This document shows positions 1-5,684 of a DNA stretch of 5,684 nt, piece by piece; the stretch's first letter is position 1, and every line of letters starts with the position of its first letter. The stretch comes from Verrucomicrobiota bacterium. GTDB lineage: Bacteria; Verrucomicrobiota; Verrucomicrobiia; Chthoniobacterales; UBA10450. The notes under the pieces are model-generated. The model did no database searches and was not told the DNA's origin. It was given only the letters and a program-made list of their open reading frames with translations. Location: NCBI GenBank assembly GCA_003219945.1, contig QHQV01000450.1, positions 1 to 5,684 of the forward strand. Direction: 5' to 3'. The position numbers and the translations under genes are program-made.

Positions 1-27
1 TGGCGCGAGCCGCGGCGGGGCCGCAAA

Positions 28-591
28 TTATGTAGCCGCAGCATTTAGCTCACCCCTTCCGTCGCGGGACAGAATCCCGCGCACTTTAAAAATTTGATCT
101 TTCCGGCGAAGCGATCGAAGTGCGGCGATCGTCGCCTTCACTACGTTGGCGTGATTGCTTGACCCCAACGATTTCGCGAGCACATCGCGAATCCCGGCCG
201 CTTCCGCAACGGCGCGCACGCCGCCGCCCGCGATGATTCCTGTTCCCGGTGATGCAGGACGTAGCAGCACTCGCGCACCGTCGAACTCGCCGACGACTTC
301 GTGCGGAATCGTATTTTCGTTCAGTGAAACTTTTTCCATTCCTTTGCGTGCCGCCTCAGAAGCTTTTCGAATAGCCTCGGAAACTTCGTTGGCTTTACCA
401 AACCCGTATCCAACCCGTCCATCGTGATCGCCAGCAACAATCAAGGCGCTGAAGCTGAAACGCCGGCCGCCCTTCACGACTTTCGCGCAGCGATTTATGA
501 ACACGACCTTCTCACTGGTATCACCCTTTGCCGTCGAAGCCCTGTCTTGCCTGCGTGAATCTGATCGCCTTCCTGAAAATGTTGGATTCAT
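28..591 (-). CDS. rpsE: 30S ribosomal protein S5
   Basis: S5 is a small-subunit protein near the decoding centre and mRNA entry channel, important for translational accuracy. The 187-residue product has the two-part S5 architecture. An N-terminal dsRNA-binding-like domain spans about residues 27-90 and contains the family signature around [19 protein letters not shown] and [15 protein letters not shown]-terminal domain spans about 100-165, with [18 protein letters not shown] and the [13 protein letters not shown] segment. The first ~26 residues are a basic, polar extension longer than in E. coli S5. The ATG at 589-591 lies 3 bases after the rplR stop. No clear Shine-Dalgarno is seen there, so coupling to rplR is inferred. 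It is the last gene visible; whether rpmD or rplO follows cannot be seen. Confidence 0.97.
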   Translation of the reverse strand: MNPTFSGRRSDSRRQDRASTAKGDTSEKVVFINRCAKVVKGGRRFSFSALIVAGDHDGRVGYGFGKANEVSEAIRKASEAARKGMEKVSLNENTIPHEVVGEFDGARVLLRPASPGTGIIAGGGVRAVAEAAGIRDVLAKSLGSSNHANVVKATIAALRSLRRKDQIFKVRGILSRDGRGELNAAAT

Positions 592-594
592 AAA

Positions 595-957
595 TCAAAA
601 CTTTAAACCGCCCAACCGCGCGGCATCAGCGAGTACCTTCATTTTTCCGTGGTAAAGGAACCCGCCGCGATCAAAAACAACCCGATCGAGGTTCTTCGAA
701 AGTGAGCGTTCCGCGATTGCCTTGCCGACTACTTCCGCCGCAGCCTGGTTTGCATGCCCTTTAGTTTCGCCAAGCAACGAACGCTCAGCAGTCGATGCAG
801 CGGCAATCGTGCGTCCCGCATCGTCGTCGATCACCTGCGCATAAATATGTTTCCCGGAAAAATGAACTGCGAGTCGCGGCCGTTGCGCCGTGCCTGCAAC
901 TTTCTTCCTGATCCTTCGATGAATGCGCTGCCGCGCTGCCTTACGAAACGTCGCCAT
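595..957 (-). CDS. rplR: 50S ribosomal protein L18
   Basis: L18 binds 5S rRNA together with L5 and helps anchor it in the central protuberance of the large subunit. The 120-residue length is normal for bacterial L18. The basic N-terminus (about residues 3-28, rich in Arg and Lys, including [16 protein letters not shown]) is the rRNA-contacting segment. The conserved C-terminal block [22 protein letters not shown] (about 93-114) is diagnostic of the family. The ATG at 955-957 follows the rplF stop by 2 bases and the TGA stop precedes the rpsE start by 3 bases, so the gene sits in a closely packed spc-type unit. No good ribosome binding site is seen immediately upstream, so translation is probably coupled to rplF. 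Confidence 0.97.
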   Translation of the reverse strand: MATFRKAARQRIHRRIRKKVAGTAQRPRLAVHFSGKHIYAQVIDDDAGRTIAAASTAERSLLGETKGHANQAAAEVVGKAIAERSLSKNLDRVVFDRGGFLYHGKMKVLADAARLGGLKF

Positions 958-959
958 GC

Positions 960-1499
960 TTATTGAACGGTTTTGCCTTCCTTGCGACGAATCTGCTCGC
1001 CCGAGTAGCGAACACCTTTGCCCTTGTAAGGTTCCGGCGGATAAAAACCTCGGATATCGGCTGCAACTTGGCCCACTAATTTTTTATCAACGCCCTGAAT
1101 TGTGATCTTGGTGTTATCGGCCACCGTGATTTTGATGTCTTTTGGGATCGGAAATGCAACCGGATGCGAGAAGCCGAGGCTCAAGTTGAGATTCGACCCT
1201 TGGACGGCCGCTCTGAAACCGACCCCTTCGATCTCCAGTTGCTTCGTGAACCCTTCGCTAACTCCCTGAACCATGTTGTACACGAGACTACGCGAAAGTC
1301 CGTGCAACGCTTTCGCGCTACGCGTTTCCGCTTCCCGCACGAGCGATACACGGTTGTCTTGCACGCTGGCCCTGATTTCCCGGGGAAGCGTCCACTGCAA
1401 TTTCCCCATCGGCCCTTCTACCGACACCTGTCCGCCGGCGCCGACGTTCACCTTAACCTTGTCGGGAATCTCGACTGCTTTATTTCCGATTCGTGACAT
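960..1499 (-). CDS. rplF: 50S ribosomal protein L6
   Basis: L6 is a large-subunit protein near the factor-binding region and the sarcin-ricin loop. The 179-residue product has the usual tandem of two related alpha/beta domains (about residues 1-80 and 85-175). It starts with the typical [12 protein letters not shown] and ends with the L6 signature [11 protein letters not shown] (155-165) followed by a basic tail. Length and motifs match bacterial L6 without gaps, and the start needs no adjustment. The upstream gap to rpsH is 23 bases, the second largest in the window, and contains no convincing Shine-Dalgarno. The stop lies 2 bases before rplR. Gene order rpsH-rplF-rplR-rpsE is the standard spc order. 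Confidence 0.97.
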   Translation of the reverse strand: MSRIGNKAVEIPDKVKVNVGAGGQVSVEGPMGKLQWTLPREIRASVQDNRVSLVREAETRSAKALHGLSRSLVYNMVQGVSEGFTKQLEIEGVGFRAAVQGSNLNLSLGFSHPVAFPIPKDIKITVADNTKITIQGVDKKLVGQVAADIRGFYPPEPYKGKGVRYSGEQIRRKEGKTVQ

Positions 1500-1522
1500 G
1501 GAGTTTGTAGTTCGGTAAATCG

Positions 1523-1921
1523 TTACCAGACGTAGGCCAGCAGTTCGCCGCCGATCTTTTGCTTTCTTGCTTCGCGCCCCGATAAAATGCCTCGTGAAGT
1601 GGAAAGGATCGCCAGACCCATTCCACCAAGGACCCGCGGGATTTCATCCGCGCCAACGTAACGGCGCAACCCGGGGCGACTGATCCGCCGCAGTCCGGCA
1701 ATCGCGCTCGATCTGTCCACAAGTTTATTAATGACTTTGATTCGCGGATGCGCGGCGCTCGTATCCACCGAGTAATCCGAGATGTAACCTTCCTCTTTTA
1801 AGATCCGTGCAATTTCGGCTTTGATCTTCGAGTACGGAATGAGCAGTTCCGGTTGTTGCGCACGCGCGCCGTTGCGGACGCGCGCGAGAAAATCAGCAAT
1901 AGGATCTGTTAGGGTGCTCAT
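1523..1921 (-). CDS. rpsH: 30S ribosomal protein S8
   Basis: S8 is a primary 16S rRNA-binding protein of the central domain. In E. coli it is also the autogenous repressor of the spc operon. The chosen ATG (1919-1921) gives 132 residues starting MSTLTDPIADFLARVRNG, the normal S8 start. A longer in-frame reading to 1984 would run into the rplE coding region and add 21 residues with no S8 similarity, so it is rejected. The C-terminal signature region ILSTSRGILSGREARKQKIGGELLAYVW (about 105-132) is intact. The start lies only 4 bases after the rplE stop, where many bacteria have rpsN (S14) in between; here there is no room for it. No Shine-Dalgarno is evident, so coupling to rplE is likely. Confidence 0.97.
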   Translation of the reverse strand: MSTLTDPIADFLARVRNGARAQQPELLIPYSKIKAEIARILKEEGYISDYSVDTSAAHPRIKVINKLVDRSSAIAGLRRISRPGLRRYVGADEIPRVLGGMGLAILSTSRGILSGREARKQKIGGELLAYVW

Positions 1922-1925
1922 AAAA

Positions 1926-2498
1926 TCAGGCGGCTTGCGCAGCGAGCTTCTTTGCCCGGTCGCTGAACGGCATGCCCATTTCACTCAACAGCGATTTAGC
2001 TTCCTCGTCCGTTCGCGCCGTGGTGACAATTGTAACATCAAATCCGATGTTGCGCTTGATTTTGTCGAGTTCGACTTCGGGGAAAATCGACTGGTCCGAA
2101 ATGCCGATCGTATAATTGCCGTGATTATCGAAACACCGGGGTGACACGCCGCGGAAATCGCGAATGCGGGGCAGGGCAGCCTTGATGAAGCGCTCAAGAA
2201 ATTCGTACATGCGCTCGCCCCGCAACGTGACCTTCGCTCCGATGGCCTGATCTTTGCGCAATTTAAAATTGGAAATACTTTTCTTCGCCAGCGTCTCCAT
2301 GGGCCTTTGTCCGGTAATCAACGAAAGCTCCGCTTTGGCTTCTTCCAGCGCTTGCTTCACGTCGGACTGTGAGCCGACCGAAGTGTTAATCACGACCTTC
2401 TCGACCTTTGGGATCTGATGGACGTTTTTGTAGCCGTGGCGTTTCTGCAGCGCCGGCACGACGCGCTCTTTATAATGACGACGAAATTCGTTTTCCAT
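1926..2498 (-). CDS. rplE: 50S ribosomal protein L5
   Basis: L5 binds 5S rRNA and forms part of the central protuberance, contacting P-site tRNA and S13. Family blocks are complete: KVEKVVINTSVG (31-42), the ITGQRP motif (61-66), KLRKDQAIGAKVTLRGERMYEFLERF (79-104), LPRIRDFRGVS (109-119), FDNHGNYTIGISDQSIFPEV (123-142) and DVTIVTTARTDEEA (154-167). It has a short Ala/Lys tail of about 12 residues. The start is not certain. ATG at 2496-2498 gives 190 residues; ATG at 2505-2507 adds three residues; a GTG at 2562-2564 would add 22 residues read from the intergenic hairpin and is disfavoured, although a GAGG-like stretch precedes it. No Shine-Dalgarno precedes either ATG. The gene follows the only long gap in the cluster. 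Confidence 0.95.
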   Translation of the reverse strand: MENEFRRHYKERVVPALQKRHGYKNVHQIPKVEKVVINTSVGSQSDVKQALEEAKAELSLITGQRPMETLAKKSISNFKLRKDQAIGAKVTLRGERMYEFLERFIKAALPRIRDFRGVSPRCFDNHGNYTIGISDQSIFPEVELDKIKRNIGFDVTIVTTARTDEEAKSLLSEMGMPFSDRAKKLAAQAA

Positions 2499-2520
2499 AA
2501 CTGTCATTATCAGCAGAGCA

Positions 2521-2584
2521 AAGCGAGTCGAGAAATCCCGCGGCGCTACCAACGGTTCTCCCACGGGATCCCTCGACTACGCTC
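2521..2584 (-). repeat. Intergenic imperfect palindrome / mRNA hairpin (REP-like) between rplX and rplE
   Basis: The arms at 2564-2578 and 2526-2540 are inverted repeats matching at 13 of 15 positions. Read as minus-strand RNA, both mismatches become G-U pairs, giving a continuous 15-pair stem (AGUCGAGGGAUCCCG with CGGGAUUUCUCGACU) around a 23-base loop. After a one-base bulge at 2579, five more pairs form between 2580-2584 and 2521-2525. The element fills the middle of the 117-base non-coding gap 2499-2615. There is no U-run directly after the stem, so it is not a classical intrinsic terminator. The outer sequence (TCGACTACGCTCGGGCTGA on the plus strand, 2574-2592) resembles dispersed palindromic repeats I recall from soil-bacterium genomes, which is memory and not a search. 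It could be a REP-like insertion, an RNA-processing or stability hairpin, or a translational control site. Confidence 0.7.
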
Positions 2585-2615
2585 GGGCTGACCTCTTTTA
2601 TTGACCCGCCGCTCA

Positions 2616-2903
2616 TTACTTCTTCTCCATTTCTTTCGCTGGCTTCCTCGCGCCCTTCTCCGGTTTCTCCCGATCGAGCAATCGCACATTGGAAATATGA
2701 ATCGGGCCCTCGCGTTCGGCGATTTTCCCGCTTGGATTATCTTGCGATTTTCGCAGGTGCTTCTTGATAATGCGAACTCCTTCGACCAACACGCGCTGCT
2801 TGCCTGGAAATACTGCGAGGACTCGTCCGGAAGAACCACGGAAGTTCCCGGAAATCACCTCGACGTGATCGCCTTTTTTTACGTGATGCTTGAGGCGATT
2901 CAT
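2616..2903 (-). CDS. rplX: 50S ribosomal protein L24
   Basis: L24 is an early-assembly initiator protein of the 50S subunit that also lies near the exit tunnel. The product is 95 residues. A KOW-type SH3-like fold is visible at about residues 8-40: [35 protein letters not shown]. This is followed by the family segment [34 protein letters not shown] (44-77). The last ~17 residues are a highly charged Lys/Glu tail, unremarkable for the family. Its ATG overlaps the rplN stop by 4 bases (ATGA at 2900-2903), a classic stop-start coupling. After its stop the cluster opens into a 117-base gap with a hairpin before rplE. Confidence 0.97.
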   Translation of the reverse strand: MNRLKHHVKKGDHVEVISGNFRGSSGRVLAVFPGKQRVLVEGVRIIKKHLRKSQDNPSGKIAEREGPIHISNVRLLDREKPEKGARKPAKEMEKK

Positions 2904-3265
2904 AAGACTTCAGGGGCGAGCGACACAATTTTCATAAAATTGCGCTCACGCAATTCGCGTGCGACTGGCCCGAAAATACGGGTGCCGCGCGGATTCAAAT
3001 CTTTATCGATAATCACGATGGCATTGTTATCAAAGCGCAGTAGCGAACCGTCTTCGCGTCGGATTGGCTGTTTTGTGCGAACCAGGACTGCGCGCACCAC
3101 TTCACCTTTCTTAACGGACCCGGTCGGGCTGGCTTCCTTCACGTTGGCAGTGATCACATCGCCGATGCCGGCGTAGCGCGTTTGTTTGCCAATCACGCCA
3201 ATCATCGTCGCCATGCGCGCGCCGCTGTTGTCAGCCACATCCAGTCTGGATCGAATTTGCACCAT
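2900..3265 (-). CDS. rplN: 50S ribosomal protein L14
   Basis: L14 sits at the subunit interface of the 50S, contacting 16S rRNA helix 14 through bridge B8, beside L19. The 121-residue length is typical and the protein is highly conserved throughout: [10 protein letters not shown] (8-17), the [19 protein letters not shown] stretch, [15 protein letters not shown], and the C-terminal [28 protein letters not shown], close to E. coli L14 to the last residue. It opens the spc part of the cluster but follows rpsQ by only 6 bases. No promoter-sized gap separates the S10 and spc parts here, so one transcript is likely. Its TGA overlaps the rplX start. Confidence 0.98.
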   Translation of the reverse strand: MVQIRSRLDVADNSGARMATMIGVIGKQTRYAGIGDVITANVKEASPTGSVKKGEVVRAVLVRTKQPIRREDGSLLRFDNNAIVIIDKDLNPRGTRIFGPVARELRERNFMKIVSLAPEVL

Positions 3266-3271
3266 CGGATT

Positions 3272-3568
3272 TTACTTCTGAACGACTTCCACGAGTCGCC
3301 ACCGCTTCAGTTTGCTTATTGGGCGCGTTTCCATGATGCGAACAGTGTCCCCGGCCTTCGCCTGATTCTGTTCGTCGTGCGCATAAAATTTCTTCATCTG
3401 CTTGACGATCTTACCAAACTTCGGGTGTGGCACGCGCGTGACTGTCCGCACGACGATCGTCTTGTTCATGCTGCTGGAAACCACCTCGCCTGTGCGCGTT
3501 TTGCGCGCGGCGCGAGTCGCCGTCTCAGCTGGCGTCAATTTCGGTGATGGAGATGCTTGCTCGGCCAT
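3272..3568 (-). CDS. rpsQ: 30S ribosomal protein S17
   Basis: S17 is a primary 16S rRNA-binding protein with an OB-type fold, needed for assembly of the 5' domain. The OB core runs from about residue 24 to the end: [62 protein letters not shown]. All blocks match the family. At 98 residues it is longer than E. coli S17 (84), the difference being a low-complexity, Ala/Thr/Ser/Pro-containing N-terminal extension of about 20 residues. The ATG at 3566-3568 has a modest AGGGG (3578-3582) 9 bases upstream, which supports this long start rather than an internal one. It lies 3 bases after the rpmC stop and 6 before rplN. Confidence 0.97.
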   Translation of the reverse strand: MAEQASPSPKLTPAETATRAARKTRTGEVVSSSMNKTIVVRTVTRVPHPKFGKIVKQMKKFYAHDEQNQAKAGDTVRIMETRPISKLKRWRLVEVVQK

Positions 3569-3571
3569 GAT

Positions 3572-3778
3572 CTATTTCCCCTGAGTTTTTTTCCCGCGAT
3601 GCGATAGCTCTGTTTCAATTCTGGCGAGGTCCCGCCGCAGTAGCCGCAATCTGCTTGGCTGCTCGAGTTGACCACTCTGCTGTTGCAGACGCAAATGCAG
3701 ACTTTCCTGACGCAGGTCGCGTCGCTTGGTCAGCAACTCGTCCATTGCCAGCTCGCTGAGTTCTTTCATTTTCATCAT
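3572..3778 (-). CDS. rpmC: 50S ribosomal protein L29
   Basis: L29 is a small two-helix protein beside the polypeptide exit tunnel that, with L23, helps form the docking site for nascent-chain factors. The 68-residue product is almost entirely predicted helix. It keeps the family core: ELSELAMDELLTKRRDLRQESLHLRLQQQSGQLEQPSRLRLLRRDLARIETEL, where the LRLQ...GQLEQPSRLR...RRDLARI pattern corresponds to the usual L29 signature. The start is ambiguous between two adjacent ATGs (3776-3778 and 3773-3775); a third lies at 3767-3769. The longest is given. It sits 3 bases after the rplP stop. A GAGGG at 3790-3794 lies 11 bases upstream, farther than ideal, so coupling with rplP is likely. Confidence 0.95.
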   Translation of the reverse strand: MMKMKELSELAMDELLTKRRDLRQESLHLRLQQQSGQLEQPSRLRLLRRDLARIETELSHRGKKTQGK

Positions 3779-3781
3779 TTG

Positions 3782-4207
3782 TTAGGCAGCCCTCACATGA
3801 TGGCGTGTTAGAAACTTCGTCCGTACCGGTAGTTTGTCGGCGGCGAGGCGCAGAGATTCACGCGCGACCGATTCCGGGACGCCATCGAGCTCAAACAAAA
3901 TGTTTCCGGGCCGTACGGTGGTTACCCAAAACTCGGGTTGGCCTTTACCCTTACCCATGCGTGTTTCTGGTGGACGCGCCGTTACTGGTTTATCCGGGAA
4001 GACACGGATCCACAATTTTCCTTTGCGCTTCATGTTGCGAGTCAGCGCGACGCGGGCGGCTTCCAGTTGCGTGTTGGTAATCCATGCGCGGTCGAGTGTT
4101 TGCAAACCAAACTCGCCAAAATCGATCTTGAGATTGCGCGAAGCAGTCCCCTTTCGGCTGCCACGCTGGGCTTTCCGATACTTCACACGTTTCGGCATTA
4201 ATGGCAT
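3782..4207 (-). CDS. rplP: 50S ribosomal protein L16
   Basis: L16 lies near the A-site and 5S rRNA of the 50S subunit and is needed for peptidyl-transferase centre maturation and tRNA accommodation. The 141-residue product begins [20 protein letters not shown], the normal L16 opening. It has the core [27 protein letters not shown] (about 63-89) followed by [17 protein letters not shown]. The segment [13 protein letters not shown] is typical of PVC-type bacteria in my recollection. The start at 4205-4207 is supported by a strong Shine-Dalgarno (AGGAGG, 4215-4220) 7 bases upstream. An alternative ATG at 4196-4198 would leave a longer spacer. The gap from rpsC is 11 bases, and the rpsC stop overlaps the Shine-Dalgarno. 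Confidence 0.98.
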   Translation of the reverse strand: MPLMPKRVKYRKAQRGSRKGTASRNLKIDFGEFGLQTLDRAWITNTQLEAARVALTRNMKRKGKLWIRVFPDKPVTARPPETRMGKGKGQPEFWVTTVRPGNILFELDGVPESVARESLRLAADKLPVRTKFLTRHHVRAA

Positions 4208-4214
4208 AGAGACT

Positions 4215-4220
4215 CCTCCT
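4215..4220 (-). promoter_or_regulatory. Strong Shine-Dalgarno for rplP
   Basis: On the minus strand AGGAGG lies 7 bases before the rplP ATG and decides the start at 4207. The rpsC stop codon (TAG, 4219-4221) overlaps it. It is the only consensus-strength ribosome binding site I find in the window; other junctions show weak or no matches. Confidence 0.85.
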
Positions 4221-4902
4221 AAACTTCAGCTGGCTCGGGTGGCGGCGCGGCAGGTCCGGGGGGCGGTTCGGCGGGCCGTTCTTCTTTTCTACAAATCCAA
4301 CATTTTACGCCGATCTTGCCGTAAACCGTGTTGGCCTCAGCAAATCCGTAATCAATCGGCGTGCGCAGCGTGTGCAGTGGAATTTTTCCCTCGCGGTACC
4401 ATTCCGAACGCGAGATCTCAGCGCCGTTCAGTCGACCAGAGCAACGGAGCTTGATCCCCTCCGCGCCAAAATCCATTGCTGTTTGCACCGCTTTCTTCAT
4501 CGCGCGCCGATAAGCGATGCGGCGTTCAATCTGCAGCGCGACGTTTTCGGCAACAAGCTGCGCGTCGACCTCCGGCATCTTGATTTCCTGGATGTCGATC
4601 TTCACCTGTTTGCCGTCGGCCATCTTCGAAATTTCTTGCGTCATCTTCTCGATTTCCGCGCCCTTGCGTCCGATCACAATTCCAGGACGCGCAGTATGAA
4701 TGGTCACACGAATGGAATTCCACGCCCGCTCGATCACAATTTTCGCGACCGCCGCAAATTGCAGCTTCTTCTTCACGTAGTCGCGAATCTTCAGATCATT
4801 GTGCAAAAACGCGGGGAATTCCTGTGGCGACGCGTACCAGCGCGAGCGCCAGTCGCGATTCACGTTCAGGCGGAAGCCGATTGGATTAACTTTTTGTCCC
4901 AT
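4219..4902 (-). CDS. rpsC: 30S ribosomal protein S3
   Basis: S3 lies at the mRNA entry pore of the 30S subunit. It contains an RNA-binding type 2 KH domain and contributes with S4/S5 to mRNA unwinding. The start [12 protein letters not shown] at 4900-4902 gives 227 residues; a longer reading upstream would add 25 basic residues overlapping rplV and is rejected. The KH region spans about 40-108, with the GXXG loop GRKG at 78-81 in the context [15 protein letters not shown]. The C-terminal S3 domain follows: [60 protein letters not shown]. The end is a proline- and glutamate-rich tail (about 207-227). Two cysteines lie at 201 and 204 (CWIC), where KVWI-type sequence is usual. It follows rplV by 4 bases with no clear ribosome binding site. 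Confidence 0.97.
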   Translation of the reverse strand: MGQKVNPIGFRLNVNRDWRSRWYASPQEFPAFLHNDLKIRDYVKKKLQFAAVAKIVIERAWNSIRVTIHTARPGIVIGRKGAEIEKMTQEISKMADGKQVKIDIQEIKMPEVDAQLVAENVALQIERRIAYRRAMKKAVQTAMDFGAEGIKLRCSGRLNGAEISRSEWYREGKIPLHTLRTPIDYGFAEANTVYGKIGVKCWICRKEERPAEPPPGPAAPPPEPAEV

Positions 4903-4906
4903 AAAT

Positions 4907-5398
4907 TTACTTTGATTGTTTCCTGCTCTTAGCCCGCTTCGGCTTCGCTGACTTTTGATCCGGCGCGGTCGCTGCATCCTGCGTCGCTTCGCCCGTACCG
5001 TCCTTCTTCGCCGCTCTCTTTTCCGTTTTTCGCTTCGCTTTTCGCGTTTCCCGCGTCTCGATAGCGATCTCGTCCGAAAGCACGATGCGAATGTGACTGG
5101 TGCGCTTCAAAATTTGACTGGCGCTGCCGCGAGCACGCGCCATGATACGCTTCAACGTCGGTCCTTCGCCGACGATCGCTTCCTTCACCACCAAACCGTC
5201 AGGTTTGAGGTTCGCATTGTTCTCCGCGTTGGCGATTGCGCTTTTCAGCGTTTTGCCGATCAGAAACGCCGCCTTTTTCGGCGTGAACGCGAGCAAGTCG
5301 AGCGCTGCCGAAACCGGCAGACCCTGGATCTCACGCGTGACTTCGCGCACCTTGAAGGGCGAAATCCTCGCATATTTATATGTCGATCTAACTTCCAT
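4907..5398 (-). CDS. rplV: 50S ribosomal protein L22 with extended C-terminus
   Basis: L22 is an early-assembly 50S protein whose long beta-hairpin reaches into the nascent-chain exit tunnel near the macrolide site. Residues 1-110 match the family: [54 protein letters not shown], then the tunnel hairpin with [26 protein letters not shown] at about 84-109. At 163 residues it is about 50 longer than E. coli L22 (110). The excess, residues 110-163, is a disordered Lys/Arg/Ala/Thr tail. The ATG at 5396-5398 shares a base with the stop of the upstream gene (TAATG), suggesting re-initiation. The usual left neighbour rpsS (S19) is not seen. The right neighbour rpsC begins 4 bases after its stop. Confidence 0.96.
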   Translation of the reverse strand: MEVRSTYKYARISPFKVREVTREIQGLPVSAALDLLAFTPKKAAFLIGKTLKSAIANAENNANLKPDGLVVKEAIVGEGPTLKRIMARARGSASQILKRTSHIRIVLSDEIAIETRETRKAKRKTEKRAAKKDGTGEATQDAATAPDQKSAKPKRAKSRKQSK

Positions 5399-5684
5399 TA
5401 TCTCAAACTCACATCGGGTTGCGCATCCACCTGGAGGCGGTCCCCCACCTTAATTTTCTCTTTCTTCGAATCCATTTCCTGAACCACCGCGCCGCAAATT
5501 TTCTGCCGCACATCGATCACCCGCAGCGTCGCAATCTTTCGATCGTCGCGCATCACTCGCATCGGCATCCCGATCTTGACTCCCTTTTTTTCGCCAAGGT
5601 TGCCGACGACAAATGACCACTCCTCCTTCACGCTGATCACGCTGCCATCCATCAAACTCGGCTCGGGCGCTTCTGGCGGATTTG
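5398..5684 (-). CDS. Partial gene of unknown function: proline-rich linker plus FlgT-C-like small beta domain, directly upstream of rplV
   Basis: The frame is open to the window edge, so this is the C-terminal 94 residues of a longer protein; its start is outside. The first visible residues (NPPEAPEPSL) are a Pro/Glu-rich linker. The following ~80 residues run DGSVISVKEEWSFVVGNLG, then GVKIGMPMRVMRDDRKIATLRVIDVRQKICGAVVQ and IKVGDRLQ. Hydrophobic residues alternate with Gly turns and a closing GDR motif. This pattern resembles the C-terminal beta domain of FlgT-like proteins and similar small domains of PVC bacteria, judged by eye. A TTG (5653-5655) or ATG (5650-5652) could start a short version, but the open upstream frame argues for a partial gene. 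It is not rpsS or any ribosomal protein I recognise. Its TAA overlaps the rplV ATG by one base (TAATG), which implies co-translation. Confidence 0.7.
   Translation of the reverse strand, partial: NPPEAPEPSLMDGSVISVKEEWSFVVGNLGEKKGVKIGMPMRVMRDDRKIATLRVIDVRQKICGAVVQEMDSKKEKIKVGDRLQVDAQPDVSLR

Noticed and set aside
12..24. Small GC hairpin (GCGGC, GGG loop, GCCGC) just after the rpsE stop
   Set aside because: The stem is five pairs with a three-base loop and no following T-run. It lies in GC-rich sequence at the window edge, so neither a terminator nor a start of the next gene can be supported.
1523..1984. Longer S8 reading starting at 1984
   Set aside because: The extra 21 residues overlap rplE coding sequence and have no family similarity; the MSTLTDPIADFL start at 1921 matches normal S8.
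2564..2584. Possible intrinsic terminator after rplX
   Set aside because: The stem is strong but is not followed on the minus strand by a U-tract, and the genes downstream are essential members of the same operon.
2546..2839. Minus-strand open frame of 97 codons overlapping rplX and the intergenic gap
   Set aside because: Most of it lies inside rplX in another frame; the remainder reads through the hairpin. The arginine- and serine-rich product resembles no known protein and is not S14.
2601..3176. Plus-strand open frame (191 codons) opposite rplX and rplN, and another at 4372-4932 opposite rpsC
   Set aside because: Both are shadows of conserved minus-strand genes, with compositions typical of reversed coding sequence and no motifs.
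3834..4454. Long plus-strand open frame (206 codons) opposite rplP and rpsC
   Set aside because: It is antisense to two strongly conserved ribosomal genes, shows no recognisable protein character, and is explained by GC-biased codon use on the other strand.
4219..4977. Longer S3 reading starting at 4977
   Set aside because: The extra 25 residues come from the rplV tail in another frame; the [11 protein letters not shown] start at 4902 is the universal S3 start.

Overview
The window is one strand-consistent run of ribosomal protein genes, all read on the minus strand. It covers the distal part of the S10 cluster followed directly by the spc cluster. In transcription order (right to left) it holds: the 3' end of an unidentified gene, rplV (L22), rpsC (S3), rplP (L16), rpmC (L29), rpsQ (S17), rplN (L14), rplX (L24), rplE (L5), rpsH (S8), rplF (L6), rplR (L18) and rpsE (S5). 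The window ends 27 bases after rpsE, so it cannot be seen whether rpmD (L30) or rplO (L15) follows.

The proteins are clearly bacterial. Their general style (S5 with an extended basic N-terminus, L16 with a [11 protein letters not shown] stretch, moderately high GC) fits the PVC group, most likely a soil-type verrucomicrobial relative. This is recognition from sequence style only and is held at moderate confidence.

The genes are packed very tightly: junctions are overlaps or gaps of 2 to 23 bases, as expected for one polycistronic, translationally coupled message. Only rplP has a strong Shine-Dalgarno sequence. The one real non-coding gap (about 117 bases, 2499-2615, between rplX and rplE) holds a long hairpin. 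On the mRNA strand its core arms pair over 15 positions without a mismatch, counting two G-U wobbles, and pairing continues for five more base pairs past a one-base bulge. The hairpin looks like a dispersed palindromic (REP-like) element, but it lies at the rplX-rplE junction, the region where S8 autoregulates the spc operon in Escherichia coli.

Three things depart from the textbook order. First, rpsS (S19), normally directly before rplV, is not there. Instead rplV overlaps (TAATG) a gene encoding a proline-rich linker plus a small beta-type domain resembling the C-terminal domain of FlgT-like proteins. Second, rpsN (S14), normally between rplE and rpsH, is absent, the two genes being 4 bases apart. 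Third, L22 and S3 carry C-terminal tails that are long for their families. No mobile element, tRNA, CRISPR or complete non-ribosomal system is visible.
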